NCBI GenBank assembly: GCA_016215555.1
Contig: JACRJC010000044.1
Coordinates: 1 to 50,857 of the forward strand
Source of the DNA: Rhodospirillales bacterium
GTDB taxonomy: Bacteria > Pseudomonadota > Alphaproteobacteria > Rhodospirillales > WMHbin7
Direction: 5' to 3'
DNA: 50,857 bases
The translations under genes and the position numbers were made by a program. Numbering within the stretch: the first letter of the stretch is position 1; every line of letters begins with the position of its first letter. Shown one piece after another: positions 35,371-44,229 of this stretch. The notes beneath the pieces were generated by a model. The model saw only the letters and a list, made by a program, of their open reading frames with translations. It was not told the origin of the DNA and made no database searches.

Positions 35371-35655
35371 TCAGGCCGCCGTGTTCAGGCGGTCGCGTAG
35401 CTGCTTGCCGGTGCGAAAGAAGGGAACGAATTTCGACGACACCGATACCGACTGTCCGGTGCGCGGATTGCGGCCCTGTCGGGCATCGCGCCTTTTCACC
35501 GAAAAGGCCCCGAAACCGCGCAATTCCACCCGGTCGCCGCGGGCCAGCGCCTCGCCGATCTCATCGAAGATGGTGGTCACGATGCGTTCGACATCGCGCT
35601 GATAGAGATGGGGGTTCAGTTCGGCCAGGCGGGCGATGAGTTCGGATTTGGTCAT
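35371..35655 (-). CDS. ihfB: Integration host factor subunit beta
   Basis: This 94-residue DNA-bending protein starts [17 protein letters not shown] and contains [18 protein letters not shown] and the [10 protein letters not shown] proline arm. IHF supports sigma-54 promoters by bending DNA and so may act at the hybO promoter. The ATG at 35655 was chosen over an in-frame start 60 bases upstream because it gives the family N-terminus. Confidence 0.95.
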   Translation of the reverse strand: MTKSELIARLAELNPHLYQRDVERIVTTIFDEIGEALARGDRVELRGFGAFSVKRRDARQGRNPRTGQSVSVSSKFVPFFRTGKQLRDRLNTAA

Positions 35656-35743
35656 GATGTGTGGCCCCTCGTCACGTGAGACGCTCAGGCTGCCAAAAGG
35701 GGGGCGGCGCGTCAAGCATCCTGGCTGGTTAAATTGCCGAATT

Positions 35744-37840
35744 CTAGAGAGAATTTGCCACCCTGGGGGTGGGTGAGCCGGTTCTAAGCCTTTTGGGCGG
35801 CAGTTTGAAGCTGACGGTCGTCCCCTGGCCGGGCGCGCTTTCGACGGCCATTTGGGCCTGATGCATCTCGATCATGTTCTTGGCCAGGGGCAGGCCGAGC
35901 CCGGTTCCCTCCTGGCGGCGGTTGAGGCCGCTATCGACTTGCATGAAGGGCGTCAGCGCCTTTTTGATGTCGTCGTCGGACATGCCGATGCCGGTGTCGG
36001 AAACGGCAAAGGTCAGGCCGCCGTCTTCTTCGAGGGCCAGACGCAGACAAACCCGTCCCCCCTCGGGCGTGAACTTGACGGCGTTGGACAGTAGGTTGAG
36101 CAGAATCTGCTTCATGCGTCTCTCGTCGGCCAGAACCATGGGCAGCGGCGCCGACGGCAGGTCGAGCTGAAGTTTGCATTTGCCCTTGGCCGCCCGGGCT
36201 TCCAGGAGACGCAGGCTGGATCTGGCGATCACCGTGGGATCGAAATTGGTTTCGAACAGATCCATGGTGCCCGCCTCGACGCGCGAGATGTCCAGGATGT
36301 CGTTGATGATGTCCAAAAGATGATGCGCCGAAACCTGAATGTCGTGGACATAGGTCTTGTAGCGGGGCGCGCCCAGCGGGCCCAGCAATTCCTGCTCCAT
36401 GATTTCCGAAAAGCCGATGACGGCGTTCAAGGGCGTGCGCAATTCATGGCTCATATTGGCCAGGAATTCCGATTTGACGCGGTTGGCCATTTGGGCGGCG
36501 TCTCTGGCCGTCACCAGGGCCTGCTCGGCTTCCTTGGTCTTGGTGATGTCGCGCAGCGAGGTGACATGCAAAAGCCGGCCTCGGAAGAAAAGATCGGCGC
36601 CCCGCGATTCGGCGACGATGGCATGGCCGTCCTTGCAGCGGATTCTGATCTCGTGCTGGGCGCCGAACGTGTCGTCCTGGGCTTGGCGCAATTTCTCGCG
36701 GTCCTCGGGCTCGATCAAGTCCAGGATCGACATGCGCCGGATTTCCTCGGGCGGATAGCCGGTCATTTCGACCAGACGCATGTTGAAGTCGTAAATATGC
36801 GCCCAGTCGTGGATGACCAGCCCTTCCCACGACGCCTCGGCCAGGCGGCGGAAGCGTTCCTCGCTTTCGGTCAGCTCCTTCTTGACGGCGGCGCGGCCCT
36901 GGAATTGCCGGCTGATGCGTCCGGCGGCGGCCGACACAATGGCCGACACAATGGCCAGAGCCGCTACCGAGACCGTGCCCAGGGTCCAGAAGAAAAGGCG
37001 GTCGGAATAATCTTGCGTCCAACCCGCCGAGGGGACGGCGGCCAGACGCCATTTGCCGCCGGGCACGTCCATCTCGATGCTGACCGGCTGTTCGTTGAAC
37101 AAGCTGGGTTCGCCCCAGACCATGCCGCCGGCAGCGCCCTTGGCGTCTCGGCCCCTGACGGCGACGCGAACGCCTTCGCGGTCGTGGGCGCTGCGAAAAC
37201 CGGCCTCGTCAAAAAGGCCGTCGGTTTCGATGATCACGGAAACCATGCCCCAGTAGTCGGTGGCCGGTTCGGGGCCGCTGATGAAAATCGGCGCTCTGGA
37301 GGCCAGGGCCGAGCCGCCCTGCACCAGAGAGAAGGGGCCGGACAAAACCATGGCCTGGCGATAGATGGCTTCCTTGATGGCGTCTGCCTGGTCGGGCCTG
37401 GAAAATAGATTGCTGCCGAGAGCAAGGCGCGTGTTCTCGGCGGGGAAAATATGGCTGACGACATTGTTGCGGGCCAGGATCAGGCTGCGCACGCCGTTTC
37501 GTCCGACCAGAAGAATGCGGGCGACATGCTCGAAGTCGCCGGCCGATATATCGGGCTGACTGCGGACCAGGGCTTCAAGCCCTTGGCTTAGGAACAAGCG
37601 CTGATCCAGCGCCCCTTCAAGCCGGTTTTTCAATCGCAGCAGCTTGCCGCGAACTGCGGCGGCTTCGCCTTCGAGATGGTTTTTGCGGTTGGCATGGTCG
37701 AAATAGGCCAGCCCGCCGATCCCGGCGCCGAAGAGAGAAAGGGCCAGCAGCAGCGACGGCAGAATCCGGGACGGCTCCGGTTGGGCTTGACCGGGGGGTT
37801 GCGTCGGCTCGACCAATTCATTGAAAAGCTTGACCATCAT
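35744..37840 (-). CDS. Membrane sensor histidine kinase with CHASE-like and PAS domains
   Basis: This is a 698-residue kinase. A first membrane helix (about 27-47) is followed by a periplasmic CHASE1-like sensor domain (about 60-275, [20 protein letters not shown]) and a second helix (about 283-307). A PAS domain (about 330-440), HisKA with [21 protein letters not shown], and a HATPase domain ([32 protein letters not shown]) complete it. The ligand is unknown, and no response regulator is adjacent. Confidence 0.9.
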   Translation of the reverse strand: MMVKLFNELVEPTQPPGQAQPEPSRILPSLLLALSLFGAGIGGLAYFDHANRKNHLEGEAAAVRGKLLRLKNRLEGALDQRLFLSQGLEALVRSQPDISAGDFEHVARILLVGRNGVRSLILARNNVVSHIFPAENTRLALGSNLFSRPDQADAIKEAIYRQAMVLSGPFSLVQGGSALASRAPIFISGPEPATDYWGMVSVIIETDGLFDEAGFRSAHDREGVRVAVRGRDAKGAAGGMVWGEPSLFNEQPVSIEMDVPGGKWRLAAVPSAGWTQDYSDRLFFWTLGTVSVAALAIVSAIVSAAAGRISRQFQGRAAVKKELTESEERFRRLAEASWEGLVIHDWAHIYDFNMRLVEMTGYPPEEIRRMSILDLIEPEDREKLRQAQDDTFGAQHEIRIRCKDGHAIVAESRGADLFFRGRLLHVTSLRDITKTKEAEQALVTARDAAQMANRVKSEFLANMSHELRTPLNAVIGFSEIMEQELLGPLGAPRYKTYVHDIQVSAHHLLDIINDILDISRVEAGTMDLFETNFDPTVIARSSLRLLEARAAKGKCKLQLDLPSAPLPMVLADERRMKQILLNLLSNAVKFTPEGGRVCLRLALEEDGGLTFAVSDTGIGMSDDDIKKALTPFMQVDSGLNRRQEGTGLGLPLAKNMIEMHQAQMAVESAPGQGTTVSFKLPPKRLRTGSPTPRVANSL

Positions 37841-37890
37841 TCTCCACCCGCTTCAGAGGCGCCCCAAGGCGCCTCTGAAGACGAGGGGAA

Positions 37891-38796
37891 TTATAGGGGA
37901 AGGGTAGGGGCAGGCAAAGCGCGGGCGCTGCCCAGGACAGCTTTTTTCAGTTTATCGAAGGCCTTGACTTCGATCTGGCGCACCCGTTCGCGGGAAATGC
38001 CGAAATGCGCCGCCAATTCTTCCAACGTCGAAGGGTCGTCCTTTAGGCGGCGCTCGGCGATGACGTGGCGCTCGCGCTCGTCCAACACCGCCAAGCCCGA
38101 TTTCAGCCAGGCCAGGCCCTGGCTCCGTTCCTGGCGTCCGGCCACCAGCATTTCCGGGTCGTCGGCCTCGTCGGCCAGCAGATCCTGGCGTTCGAGATCG
38201 GAATCGGTCCTTACCGGCAGGTTCAGCGAACTGTCGCGACCGAACAGGCGCCGGTTCATGGTGACGACGTCGTTTTGCGAGACGTCCAGCTTTTCGGCGA
38301 TGCTCTTTACATGGCTGGGCTCGAGATCGGCTTGATCGGACACGCCCAGCGCCTGTTTCATGCGCTTCAGATTGAAGAACAGCTTCTTCTGCGCGGCGGC
38401 GGTGCCGATCTTCACCAGCGACCAGGATTGCAAAACATGTTCGGTGATCGAAGCCTTGATCCACCACATGGCATAGGTGGCGAGACGGAAGCCGCGCTCG
38501 GGCTCGAATTTCTTGACGGCGCGCATCAGGCCGATATTGCCCTCGGCGATGAGGTCGGCCATCGGCAGGCCGTAATTCTTGAAGCCATAGGCGATCTTGG
38601 CGACCAGACGCAGATGGCTGGTCACCAACCGGTGCGCGGCTTCGACGTCGCCGTGCTCGGCCAGTCTTTTGGCCAGCATGTATTCTTCCTCGACGGTCAG
38701 GACGGGAAAACGGCGAATGTCGCGCAGATAGCGTTTCAGGCCATCTTCGGCGGGTAGGGGCAGGGACGCAGATAGAGCTAGGGTGGCGGCAGCCAT
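37891..38796 (-). CDS. rpoH: Heat-shock sigma factor RpoH (sigma-32)
   Basis: This 301-residue sigma-70-family factor has the RpoH box: region 2 (AKRLAEHGDVEAAHRLVTSHLRLVAKIA, DLIAEGNIGLMRAVKKFEPERGFRLATYAMWWIKASITEHVLQSWSLVKIGTAAAQKKLFFNLK in outline) and region 4 (LDERERHVIAERRL, GISRERVRQIEVKAFDKLK). The ATG at 38796 is preceded by GGAGGATGTGACG and fits the family length. An upstream in-frame extension to 38937 overlaps the promoter. Confidence 0.95.
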   Translation of the reverse strand: MAAATLALSASLPLPAEDGLKRYLRDIRRFPVLTVEEEYMLAKRLAEHGDVEAAHRLVTSHLRLVAKIAYGFKNYGLPMADLIAEGNIGLMRAVKKFEPERGFRLATYAMWWIKASITEHVLQSWSLVKIGTAAAQKKLFFNLKRMKQALGVSDQADLEPSHVKSIAEKLDVSQNDVVTMNRRLFGRDSSLNLPVRTDSDLERQDLLADEADDPEMLVAGRQERSQGLAWLKSGLAVLDERERHVIAERRLKDDPSTLEELAAHFGISRERVRQIEVKAFDKLKKAVLGSARALPAPTLPL

Positions 38797-38907
38797 CGTC
38801 ACATCCTCCTTGAAGCAATATGACAGTCGGTTTGGCGCGCCCATCATGGGCCGCACCGGGAAGGTTCTCCGCCCGCCAAGCGGCACGTAGACTATTTCCT
38901 GCCTGAC

Positions 38908-38937
38908 AAAATAGCAGATTCGGCGGCGCCGGGTCAA
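38908..38937 (-). promoter_or_regulatory. Sigma-70 promoter of rpoH
   Basis: On the minus strand TTGACC (38937-38932) and TATTTT (38913-38908) are 18 bases apart and lie about 110 bases before the rpoH start codon. The -35 box overlaps the last codons of the upstream CoA-transferase-family gene. Confidence 0.5.
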
Positions 38938-40040
38938 GTCCAGTTTTCTAATATATGCTCGGGCTCGGCCAGAATCATGGGGCGGCGCGGCACCGGCGCA
39001 TGGTTATTTTCCAGGATCGGCAGCCCGATATCGGCCCAACCGGGGCCTTGCAGGGTCAGCCCCCGCGCCTTGGCCTGGGGATGGGCCAAGGCTTCGTCCG
39101 GCGTCAGGACGGCCTCGAAACAACAATCCGTCGTCGCCAGCAGCCCCTGCCAATCGGCCAGGCTTCGCCCGGCGAAAAGCGTCTCTACCTCGGCGATCAG
39201 CGCCGTCTGGGGAAAAGGCTCGCCATGGCGGGCCGACAGATCCGGCCTCCCCGCCGCTTCGCAGAAGGAATGCCAGAATTTCGGCTCCAAGGCGCCCAAG
39301 GCGGCGAAACGCCCGTCTTGGGTCCGGTAGAGACGGTAATAGGCCGCGCCGCCATTGATGAGCCCGCCCTCGCGCGCCGTCGCTCCCTCGGCCCGCTGCG
39401 AGGCCGCCAGTTCCAGATAGGTCCAAGACAGGGCGGCCTCGTACAGGCTGACATCGAGGGATGCGCCCCGGCCCGTGCGCTCGCGCCGATAGAGGGCGGC
39501 CAGGATGGCGGCGACGGCTTGCTGGGCGCCGGCATGGTCGGCCAGCGGCGGGGCGGCGACGATGGGGCGCTCGACCGTGCCCTGGGCGGACAGCGCGCCG
39601 GCCAGGGCGACATAGGTCAGGTCATGCCCGGCCCGCAAGCGATAGGGGCCGGTCTGGCCGAAGCCCGACAGGGCGCAATGGATCAGGCGCGGATTGAGGG
39701 CGCCCAGGCGCTGGGGGCCGAAACCCAGACGGTCCAGGGTGCCGGGACGGAAGCTCTCCATCAGCACATCGGCCTTGCCGACCAGGCGCTCGAAGGCGGC
39801 CCGGCCCGGCGTTTCTTTCAGATCCAGCCGGACGACCGTCTTGCCGGCATTCAACAGCTTGTAATAGATGGATATTCCATCAAGGTCGGGGGCGCCGAAG
39901 CCCTGCATGGGATCGCCCGACGGGGGCTCGATCTTGACCACCTCGGCTCCCAGATCGGCCAATTGCCTGGTAGCGAACGGGCCGGGGATATACTGAGACA
40001 GGTCCAGGACGCGAAGCCCGGCAAGACAGTCGGACGGCAT
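38934..40040 (-). CDS. CaiB/BaiF family protein, alpha-methylacyl-CoA racemase-like
   Basis: This 368-residue class III CoA-transferase-family protein starts LAGLRVLDLSQYIPGPFATRQLADLGAEVVKIE, with ESFRPGTLDRLGFG, GFGQTGPYRLRAGHDLTYVALAGAL and ADHAGAQQAVAAILAALYRRE. The GHDLTY and ADHAGA blocks carry the His and Asp positions used by alpha-methylacyl-CoA racemases. A racemase is therefore more likely than a transferase, but the substrate is not evident. AAAGGA lies five bases before the start. Confidence 0.87.
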   Translation of the reverse strand: MPSDCLAGLRVLDLSQYIPGPFATRQLADLGAEVVKIEPPSGDPMQGFGAPDLDGISIYYKLLNAGKTVVRLDLKETPGRAAFERLVGKADVLMESFRPGTLDRLGFGPQRLGALNPRLIHCALSGFGQTGPYRLRAGHDLTYVALAGALSAQGTVERPIVAAPPLADHAGAQQAVAAILAALYRRERTGRGASLDVSLYEAALSWTYLELAASQRAEGATAREGGLINGGAAYYRLYRTQDGRFAALGALEPKFWHSFCEAAGRPDLSARHGEPFPQTALIAEVETLFAGRSLADWQGLLATTDCCFEAVLTPDEALAHPQAKARGLTLQGPGWADIGLPILENNHAPVPRRPMILAEPEHILENWT

Positions 40041-40076
40041 GGCATTCCTTTCAAAGAGGGCCAGGATCGAGCCATT

Positions 40077-40153
40077 CTAGTCATAAATCAAGCTCGTGTG
40101 GCGGTTTCGACGCTTCTGCGCTTATCTCTCGAACTTGCCGATAGGGACACTAG
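40077..40153. repeat. Decayed copy of the 76-base palindromic repeat
   Basis: It is bounded by CTAG at both ends and is 77 bases long. Its right arm, inverted, reads CTAGTGTCCCTATCGGCAAG, close to the left arm of the copy at 8976. The left arm no longer pairs. It ends three bases before the -35 box of rpmE. Confidence 0.6.
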
Positions 40154-40155
40154 GC

Positions 40156-40184
40156 TTGCAACCGGGGGCGCGATCCGCTATAAG
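40156..40184 (+). promoter_or_regulatory. Sigma-70 promoter of rpmE
   Basis: TTGCAA (40156-40161) and TATAAG (40179-40184) are 17 bases apart and lie 30 bases before the rpmE start, which has AAAGGGCAAG in front of it. Confidence 0.7.
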
Positions 40185-40213
40185 GCCCGCCTCGAATTCA
40201 AAAGGGCAAGACC

Positions 40214-40438
40214 ATGAAAGCCGACATCCATCCCGACTACCACGACATCAAGGTGGTGATGACCGACGGGACCGAATTCACCACCCGCTCGACCTGGGGC
40301 AAGGCCGGAGACACGATGCGTCTCGACATCGACCCCAAGTCGCATCCGGCCTGGACGGGCGTGCATCGCCTGCTCGATTCGGGCGGCCAGTTGGCCAAGT
40401 TCAACAAGAAGTTCAAGGACTTCGGCATCAAGGCCTAA
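40214..40438 (+). CDS. rpmE: Ribosomal protein L31, zinc-free form
   Basis: This is a 74-residue large-subunit protein starting [20 protein letters not shown], with [20 protein letters not shown] and [21 protein letters not shown]. There is no cysteine at all, so it is the C-minus form that does not bind zinc. It has its own promoter and terminator. Confidence 0.97.
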   Translation: MKADIHPDYHDIKVVMTDGTEFTTRSTWGKAGDTMRLDIDPKSHPAWTGVHRLLDSGGQLAKFNKKFKDFGIKA

Positions 40439-40463
40439 GCCGGGGCCTGCCGCCGCGACCTGG

Positions 40464-40502
40464 AAGTCCCATCCCGCGTGCAACCGGGGTGGGACTTTTT
40501 TA
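40464..40502 (+). terminator. Rho-independent terminator of rpmE
   Basis: GTCCCATCCCG and CGGGGTGGGAC form a stem with one or two G-U pairs, followed by TTTTTTA. It lies 28 bases after the stop codon. Confidence 0.85.
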
Positions 40503-40608
40503 CTTATGTCTTATATACTTGCTTATTGAATTTATAAAATGACGTCATGACCTGTCAAAAATGACGACTGCGGGGGGGCGCCCTTTGAAGCGCCCGGGAT
40601 AATTGCCG

Positions 40609-42519
40609 ATGGCCAAGCGCGCCGCGAGGAGCGAAACGACGTATGAGGTCTACCTGCTGGAAGGCAGGCATTGGCAGTTGCATGCCCGTTTTCGCTCGAA
40701 TGAAAAGGATAGCGCCATCGCCGAGGCCAGGGATTTGGACCGGCGCGGCGAGGGGCACGGCGTCAAGGTCGTGCGCGAGACGTTCTATCCCGACTACAAC
40801 AAGACGGAAGAAGCGGTCATTTTCGTCGGCCAGTCGGGCGCTCGCCAGAATCGGATGAACGAGGCGCAATCCGGCGCTGACCTGTTCGGAGATGCGGGCG
40901 GCGGGCGAGGTGCGCCCTCGGGGCCGGTTTCCGGTCTGTTCATCGCCTGGCGCATCATCGTCATCACCGTCTTCAGCCTGGGCTTCGGCATCCTGGCGGC
41001 GCTGGCCACCTCGATGATCATGGGCTACCTGGCCAAGCTGGGCTACAACACCTCATTCAGCGCCCGCACCCTTGTCTTCGCCGTCTTTCTGATCGGCGTG
41101 GTGGCGGTGGCGCTGCCGATGCTGATGTCCTTGGTCATCACCTTGTCGCGCGCCTCGCATGCCCAGGCGCCGGCCGGAAGCCAGCCCTCAAAACCCAAGT
41201 CCCGATCCAAGCCGAAGCAACGTTCCGAACCCGATCACGATCACGGCTTCGATTTCGATTTCAAGGAAGAGGCGCCGCATCGGGCCAGCTATTCCATCGA
41301 GGCCGCCGAGGATTTCGAGGATGGCGAGGAAAAATCACCTTGGTGGAAACTAAGCTGGTTCGGACGGAAGGAACGCAGCCCGGACGAGGAGGAACTGCTG
41401 TTTCCGTCGCTGGATACGGCATCGGATACCTCGCAGCCGCAAGCCGGAGAGGAGCCGGCCTTCTCCATCACGCCCGACGAGGAAGCCGAGGAAGAAGAAC
41501 CCAAGCCTCTCGAGGAAGAGGGATCGGCCATCGATTTCGAGCAGCATCGCTTGAATGTGATGCGCTTTCTGGGCGGCGCCATTTCCGTCATCAAGACGGT
41601 GCGTCCGCAACTGGATGCCTACACCAAATTCGCCTTCGACCTGGTGCTGGCCGGGGCTTGCGAAATGGTGGCGGCCAGCGGCAAGCTGGACGATAAGGAC
41701 AAGCGGACGATTCTGCGCGAAGCGGTCGAGATGATCGGCACCAAGGCCGATCAGGCCCAGCTCTTCGCCGATAAATACGAGGACTATTTCGTCGAGGATC
41801 GCTACAAAAAGATGGCGGAATTGGGCCGCGAGGCGATGAAGCGCTTCATGGCCAACGACCCGCAGCCTTTCGTCGCCCTGCCTTCGGCCATCGAATCTTG
41901 GGACAAGCCGCAGATGAAGATGGGCGCCCAGCAATCGATCATGACCGTCTTCTTCACCGACATGGTCGGCTCGACCGACATGACTCAGGAAAAGGGCGAT
42001 TTCGCCGCCCAGGAAATCGTGCGCCGCCACAACGCCATCGTGCGTTCGGCCCTGGCCCAGCATGGCGGGCGCGAGATCAAGCATACCGGCGACGGCATCA
42101 TGGCGACCTGTCCGACGGCGCCCTCGGCTGTCCAGGCCTGCATCGAGATCCAGCGCGCCATCGCTTCCTTCAACGCCACCAATCCCCCGATCCCGCTTGA
42201 CGTGCGCATCGGCCTCAATGCCGGCGAGCCCATCGAAGAGGAAAACGACTTGTTCGGAGCGACGGTGCAGCTAGCGGCCCGGGTCTGCGCCCAAGCCCAG
42301 GCCAGGCAGATTCTTTGCGCCCAGTCGGTGCGCGATCTGTCGCCCAACAAGGCAGATGTCTTCATGCCCTTGGGCCAGTTCAACCTCAAGGGCTTCAAGG
42401 ATCCGATCCCCCTGTTCGAGATCGGCTGGCAGGCCCCGGTTCCCGCCGCTGCTCCGGCTCCTGCCGCCGCCTCGGCCCCTGCCCCCCTGGCCTTTCCGGA
42501 TAGCGGGCTCAGTCAGTAG
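40609..42519 (+). CDS. Membrane-anchored class III adenylate/guanylate cyclase
   Basis: This 636-residue protein starts with a small domain of about 75 residues (TYEVYLLEGRHWQLHARF) that I do not recognise. Two membrane helices (about 108-135 and 145-175), a long acidic, low-complexity linker (to about 300) and a helical region (310-430) follow. The class III cyclase domain is at about 442-610: MTVFFTDMVGSTDMTQEKG carries the metal Asp, and KHTGDGIMATC and FGATVQLAARVCAQA complete the site. A GTP or ATP product cannot be told from sequence. ATG 40609 is preferred over TTG 40603. Confidence 0.88.
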   Translation: MAKRAARSETTYEVYLLEGRHWQLHARFRSNEKDSAIAEARDLDRRGEGHGVKVVRETFYPDYNKTEEAVIFVGQSGARQNRMNEAQSGADLFGDAGGGRGAPSGPVSGLFIAWRIIVITVFSLGFGILAALATSMIMGYLAKLGYNTSFSARTLVFAVFLIGVVAVALPMLMSLVITLSRASHAQAPAGSQPSKPKSRSKPKQRSEPDHDHGFDFDFKEEAPHRASYSIEAAEDFEDGEEKSPWWKLSWFGRKERSPDEEELLFPSLDTASDTSQPQAGEEPAFSITPDEEAEEEEPKPLEEEGSAIDFEQHRLNVMRFLGGAISVIKTVRPQLDAYTKFAFDLVLAGACEMVAASGKLDDKDKRTILREAVEMIGTKADQAQLFADKYEDYFVEDRYKKMAELGREAMKRFMANDPQPFVALPSAIESWDKPQMKMGAQQSIMTVFFTDMVGSTDMTQEKGDFAAQEIVRRHNAIVRSALAQHGGREIKHTGDGIMATCPTAPSAVQACIEIQRAIASFNATNPPIPLDVRIGLNAGEPIEEENDLFGATVQLAARVCAQAQARQILCAQSVRDLSPNKADVFMPLGQFNLKGFKDPIPLFEIGWQAPVPAAAPAPAAASAPAPLAFPDSGLSQ

Positions 42520-42569
42520 CAGCAGTAAAAAATATTGCATGCCATGAAAACAGGTGCTAGGGTCCGGCC

Positions 42570-42711
42570 TAGAGCAGATCGCCGTCAATTGCAGCCTTTA
42601 AACGGCATCGATTGACGGCGTGAATCTGCTCTAGGAATTTGTTTTGAGCTGCCGATTCACGTTTAACTCCGGGTCGCCGGGGTGACCCCAGGTTAAACGA
42701 TCGTGCGCTAG
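42570..42711. repeat. Structured dispersed repeat, copy B
   Basis: The outer stem CTAGAGCAGA/TCTGCTCTAG (from 42569; 42625-42634) encloses a 10-bp hairpin CGCCGTCAAT/ATTGACGGCG. The alternative pairing CGTGAATC/GATTCACG and a 3' hairpin GTTTAAC/GTTAAAC with inner GGGTC/GACCC follow. It ends CGATCGTGCGCTAG, identical to copy A at 9973-10112. The unpaired AATTTGTTTT is also shared. It sits directly before soxB. Confidence 0.8.
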
Positions 42712-42731
42712 CGCATTTGTAAGGTCTTGCC

Positions 42732-43970
42732 ATGCCCCTGGTGCTGCTCAAGCACGCTCTCGGATTTGCCCGTCCCCAACGTCAGATACCGGCCAGCCGG
42801 GAACTGAAACCTTCTTACGATGTGGTCATCGTCGGCGGCGGCGGTCACGGGCTGGCGGCGGCCTATTATCTGGCCAAGGACTGGGGCATCACCAATGTCG
42901 CGGTGCTGGAAAAGGGCTGGCTGGGCGGCGGCAACACCGCCCGCAACACCGCCATCGTGCGCTCGAACTACATCACGCCCGAAGGGGTGCGTTTCTACAA
43001 GGAATCGATGGAGCTGTTCGAGACCCTGTCGCAGGAACTCGATTTCAACGTCATGTATACGAAGCGCGGCCATCTGACCCTGGCCCATACCGATGCCGCC
43101 ATGCGCACCATGCGCTGGCGGGCCGAGGTCAACAAGCATCTGGGCGTCGCCTCGGAAATCGTGGGGGCCGACGAGGTGGCGCGGATCGAACCCAAGCTCA
43201 ACATGTCGCGCCAAGTGCGCTGGCCGATCCTGGGGGCGCTGCATCATCCGGTGGGGGCGACGGCAAGGCACGACGCCGTGGCCTGGGGCTATGCCCGGCG
43301 CGCCGCCGAGCGCGGCGTCGAAATTCACCAGGAAACCGAAGTCACCGGCTTTGACGTCGAGGGCGATAGAATCACCGCCGTGCAGACGACGCGGGGGCGC
43401 GTCGCCTGCGGCCAGGTTCTGCAGGCGGTGGCGGGCATGAGTTCGAAAGTGGCGGGTATGGCGGGCGTGAAACTGCCCATCCGCACCATTCCCCTGCAGG
43501 CCTGCGTCTCGCAGCCCCTGAAGCCGTTTCTCGACAGCATCATCGTTTCGGGCAGCCTGCATTGCTATATCTGGCAATCGCAGCGCGGCGAATGCGTGAT
43601 GGGCGGCGCCGTCGATCCCTATCCCTTGCAAGCGCCGCGCTCGACCCTCGATTTCAAGGAAGGGCTGATGGCGCATATGCTGGAACTGTTTCCTTATCTG
43701 GCCGACGTGCCCTTGATGCGCCAATGGGCCGGCATGGCCGACATGACGCCCGATTTCAGCCCGGTCATGGGCAAGACCAGCCTTGAGAACCACTATATCG
43801 ACGCCGGCTGGGGAACCTGGGGCTTCAAGGCCACACCGGTCTGCGGCAAGCGCATGGCCGAATGCGTGGCTACGCAAAAAGTGCCGGACATCCTGCAAGC
43901 CTTCCGCTTCGACCGCTTCAAGAGCTTCGACCAGGTCGGCGAGGCGGGCGCCGCCTCGGTGGGGACGTGA
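42732..43970 (+). CDS. soxB: Sarcosine oxidase / N-methylglutamate dehydrogenase beta-type flavin subunit
   Basis: This 412-residue flavoprotein has a Rossmann motif VVIVGGGGHGLAAAYYLA (31-48), and RHDAVAWGYARR holds the His (His180) that binds FMN covalently in heterotetrameric sarcosine oxidase. The C-terminal block GWGTWGFKATPVCGKRMAE is typical. It is the oxidase core that removes a methyl group from an N-methyl amino acid. The four-gene order beta-delta-alpha-gamma is shared by soxBDAG and mgdABCD. The adjacent GlnT/GmaS homologue favours N-methylglutamate, but sarcosine remains possible. Confidence 0.9.
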   Translation: MPLVLLKHALGFARPQRQIPASRELKPSYDVVIVGGGGHGLAAAYYLAKDWGITNVAVLEKGWLGGGNTARNTAIVRSNYITPEGVRFYKESMELFETLSQELDFNVMYTKRGHLTLAHTDAAMRTMRWRAEVNKHLGVASEIVGADEVARIEPKLNMSRQVRWPILGALHHPVGATARHDAVAWGYARRAAERGVEIHQETEVTGFDVEGDRITAVQTTRGRVACGQVLQAVAGMSSKVAGMAGVKLPIRTIPLQACVSQPLKPFLDSIIVSGSLHCYIWQSQRGECVMGGAVDPYPLQAPRSTLDFKEGLMAHMLELFPYLADVPLMRQWAGMADMTPDFSPVMGKTSLENHYIDAGWGTWGFKATPVCGKRMAECVATQKVPDILQAFRFDRFKSFDQVGEAGAASVGT

Positions 43971-43971
43971 C

Positions 43972-44229
43972 ATGAAAATCATGAACTGCCCCTTGAACGG
44001 TCCTCGCAACATCTCGGAATTCGCCTATGGCGGCGAGGTAAAGCCGGTTCCCGCCGCCGATGCGCCCACGCCAGACTGGGCCGACTATGTCTATTACCAC
44101 GACAATCAGCCCGGCATCGTCCGCGAATGGTGGCTGCATGTGCCGACCTCCTATTGGTTCGTCGCCGTGCGCGACGTGACCAGCGACAAGATTATCGCCA
44201 CCTATCGGCCCGAAGAGGCGCCGCCATGA
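43972..44229 (+). CDS. soxD: Sarcosine oxidase / N-methylglutamate dehydrogenase delta-type subunit
   Basis: This 85-residue subunit has MNCPLNGPRNISEFAYGGEV at the start and REWWLHVPTSYWFVAVRDV in the second half. Classical delta subunits bind zinc through CPxCGPR plus a His/Cys pair; here only Cys6 remains (Asn at position 9, no other Cys), so zinc is probably absent. Its stop overlaps the soxA start by four bases (ATGA). Confidence 0.87.
   Translation: MKIMNCPLNGPRNISEFAYGGEVKPVPAADAPTPDWADYVYYHDNQPGIVREWWLHVPTSYWFVAVRDVTSDKIIATYRPEEAPP

Noticed and set aside
40541-40548. TGACGTCA palindrome upstream of the cyclase gene as a regulator site
   Set aside because: A single 8-base palindrome without repeat or known matching regulator in this group is not enough.
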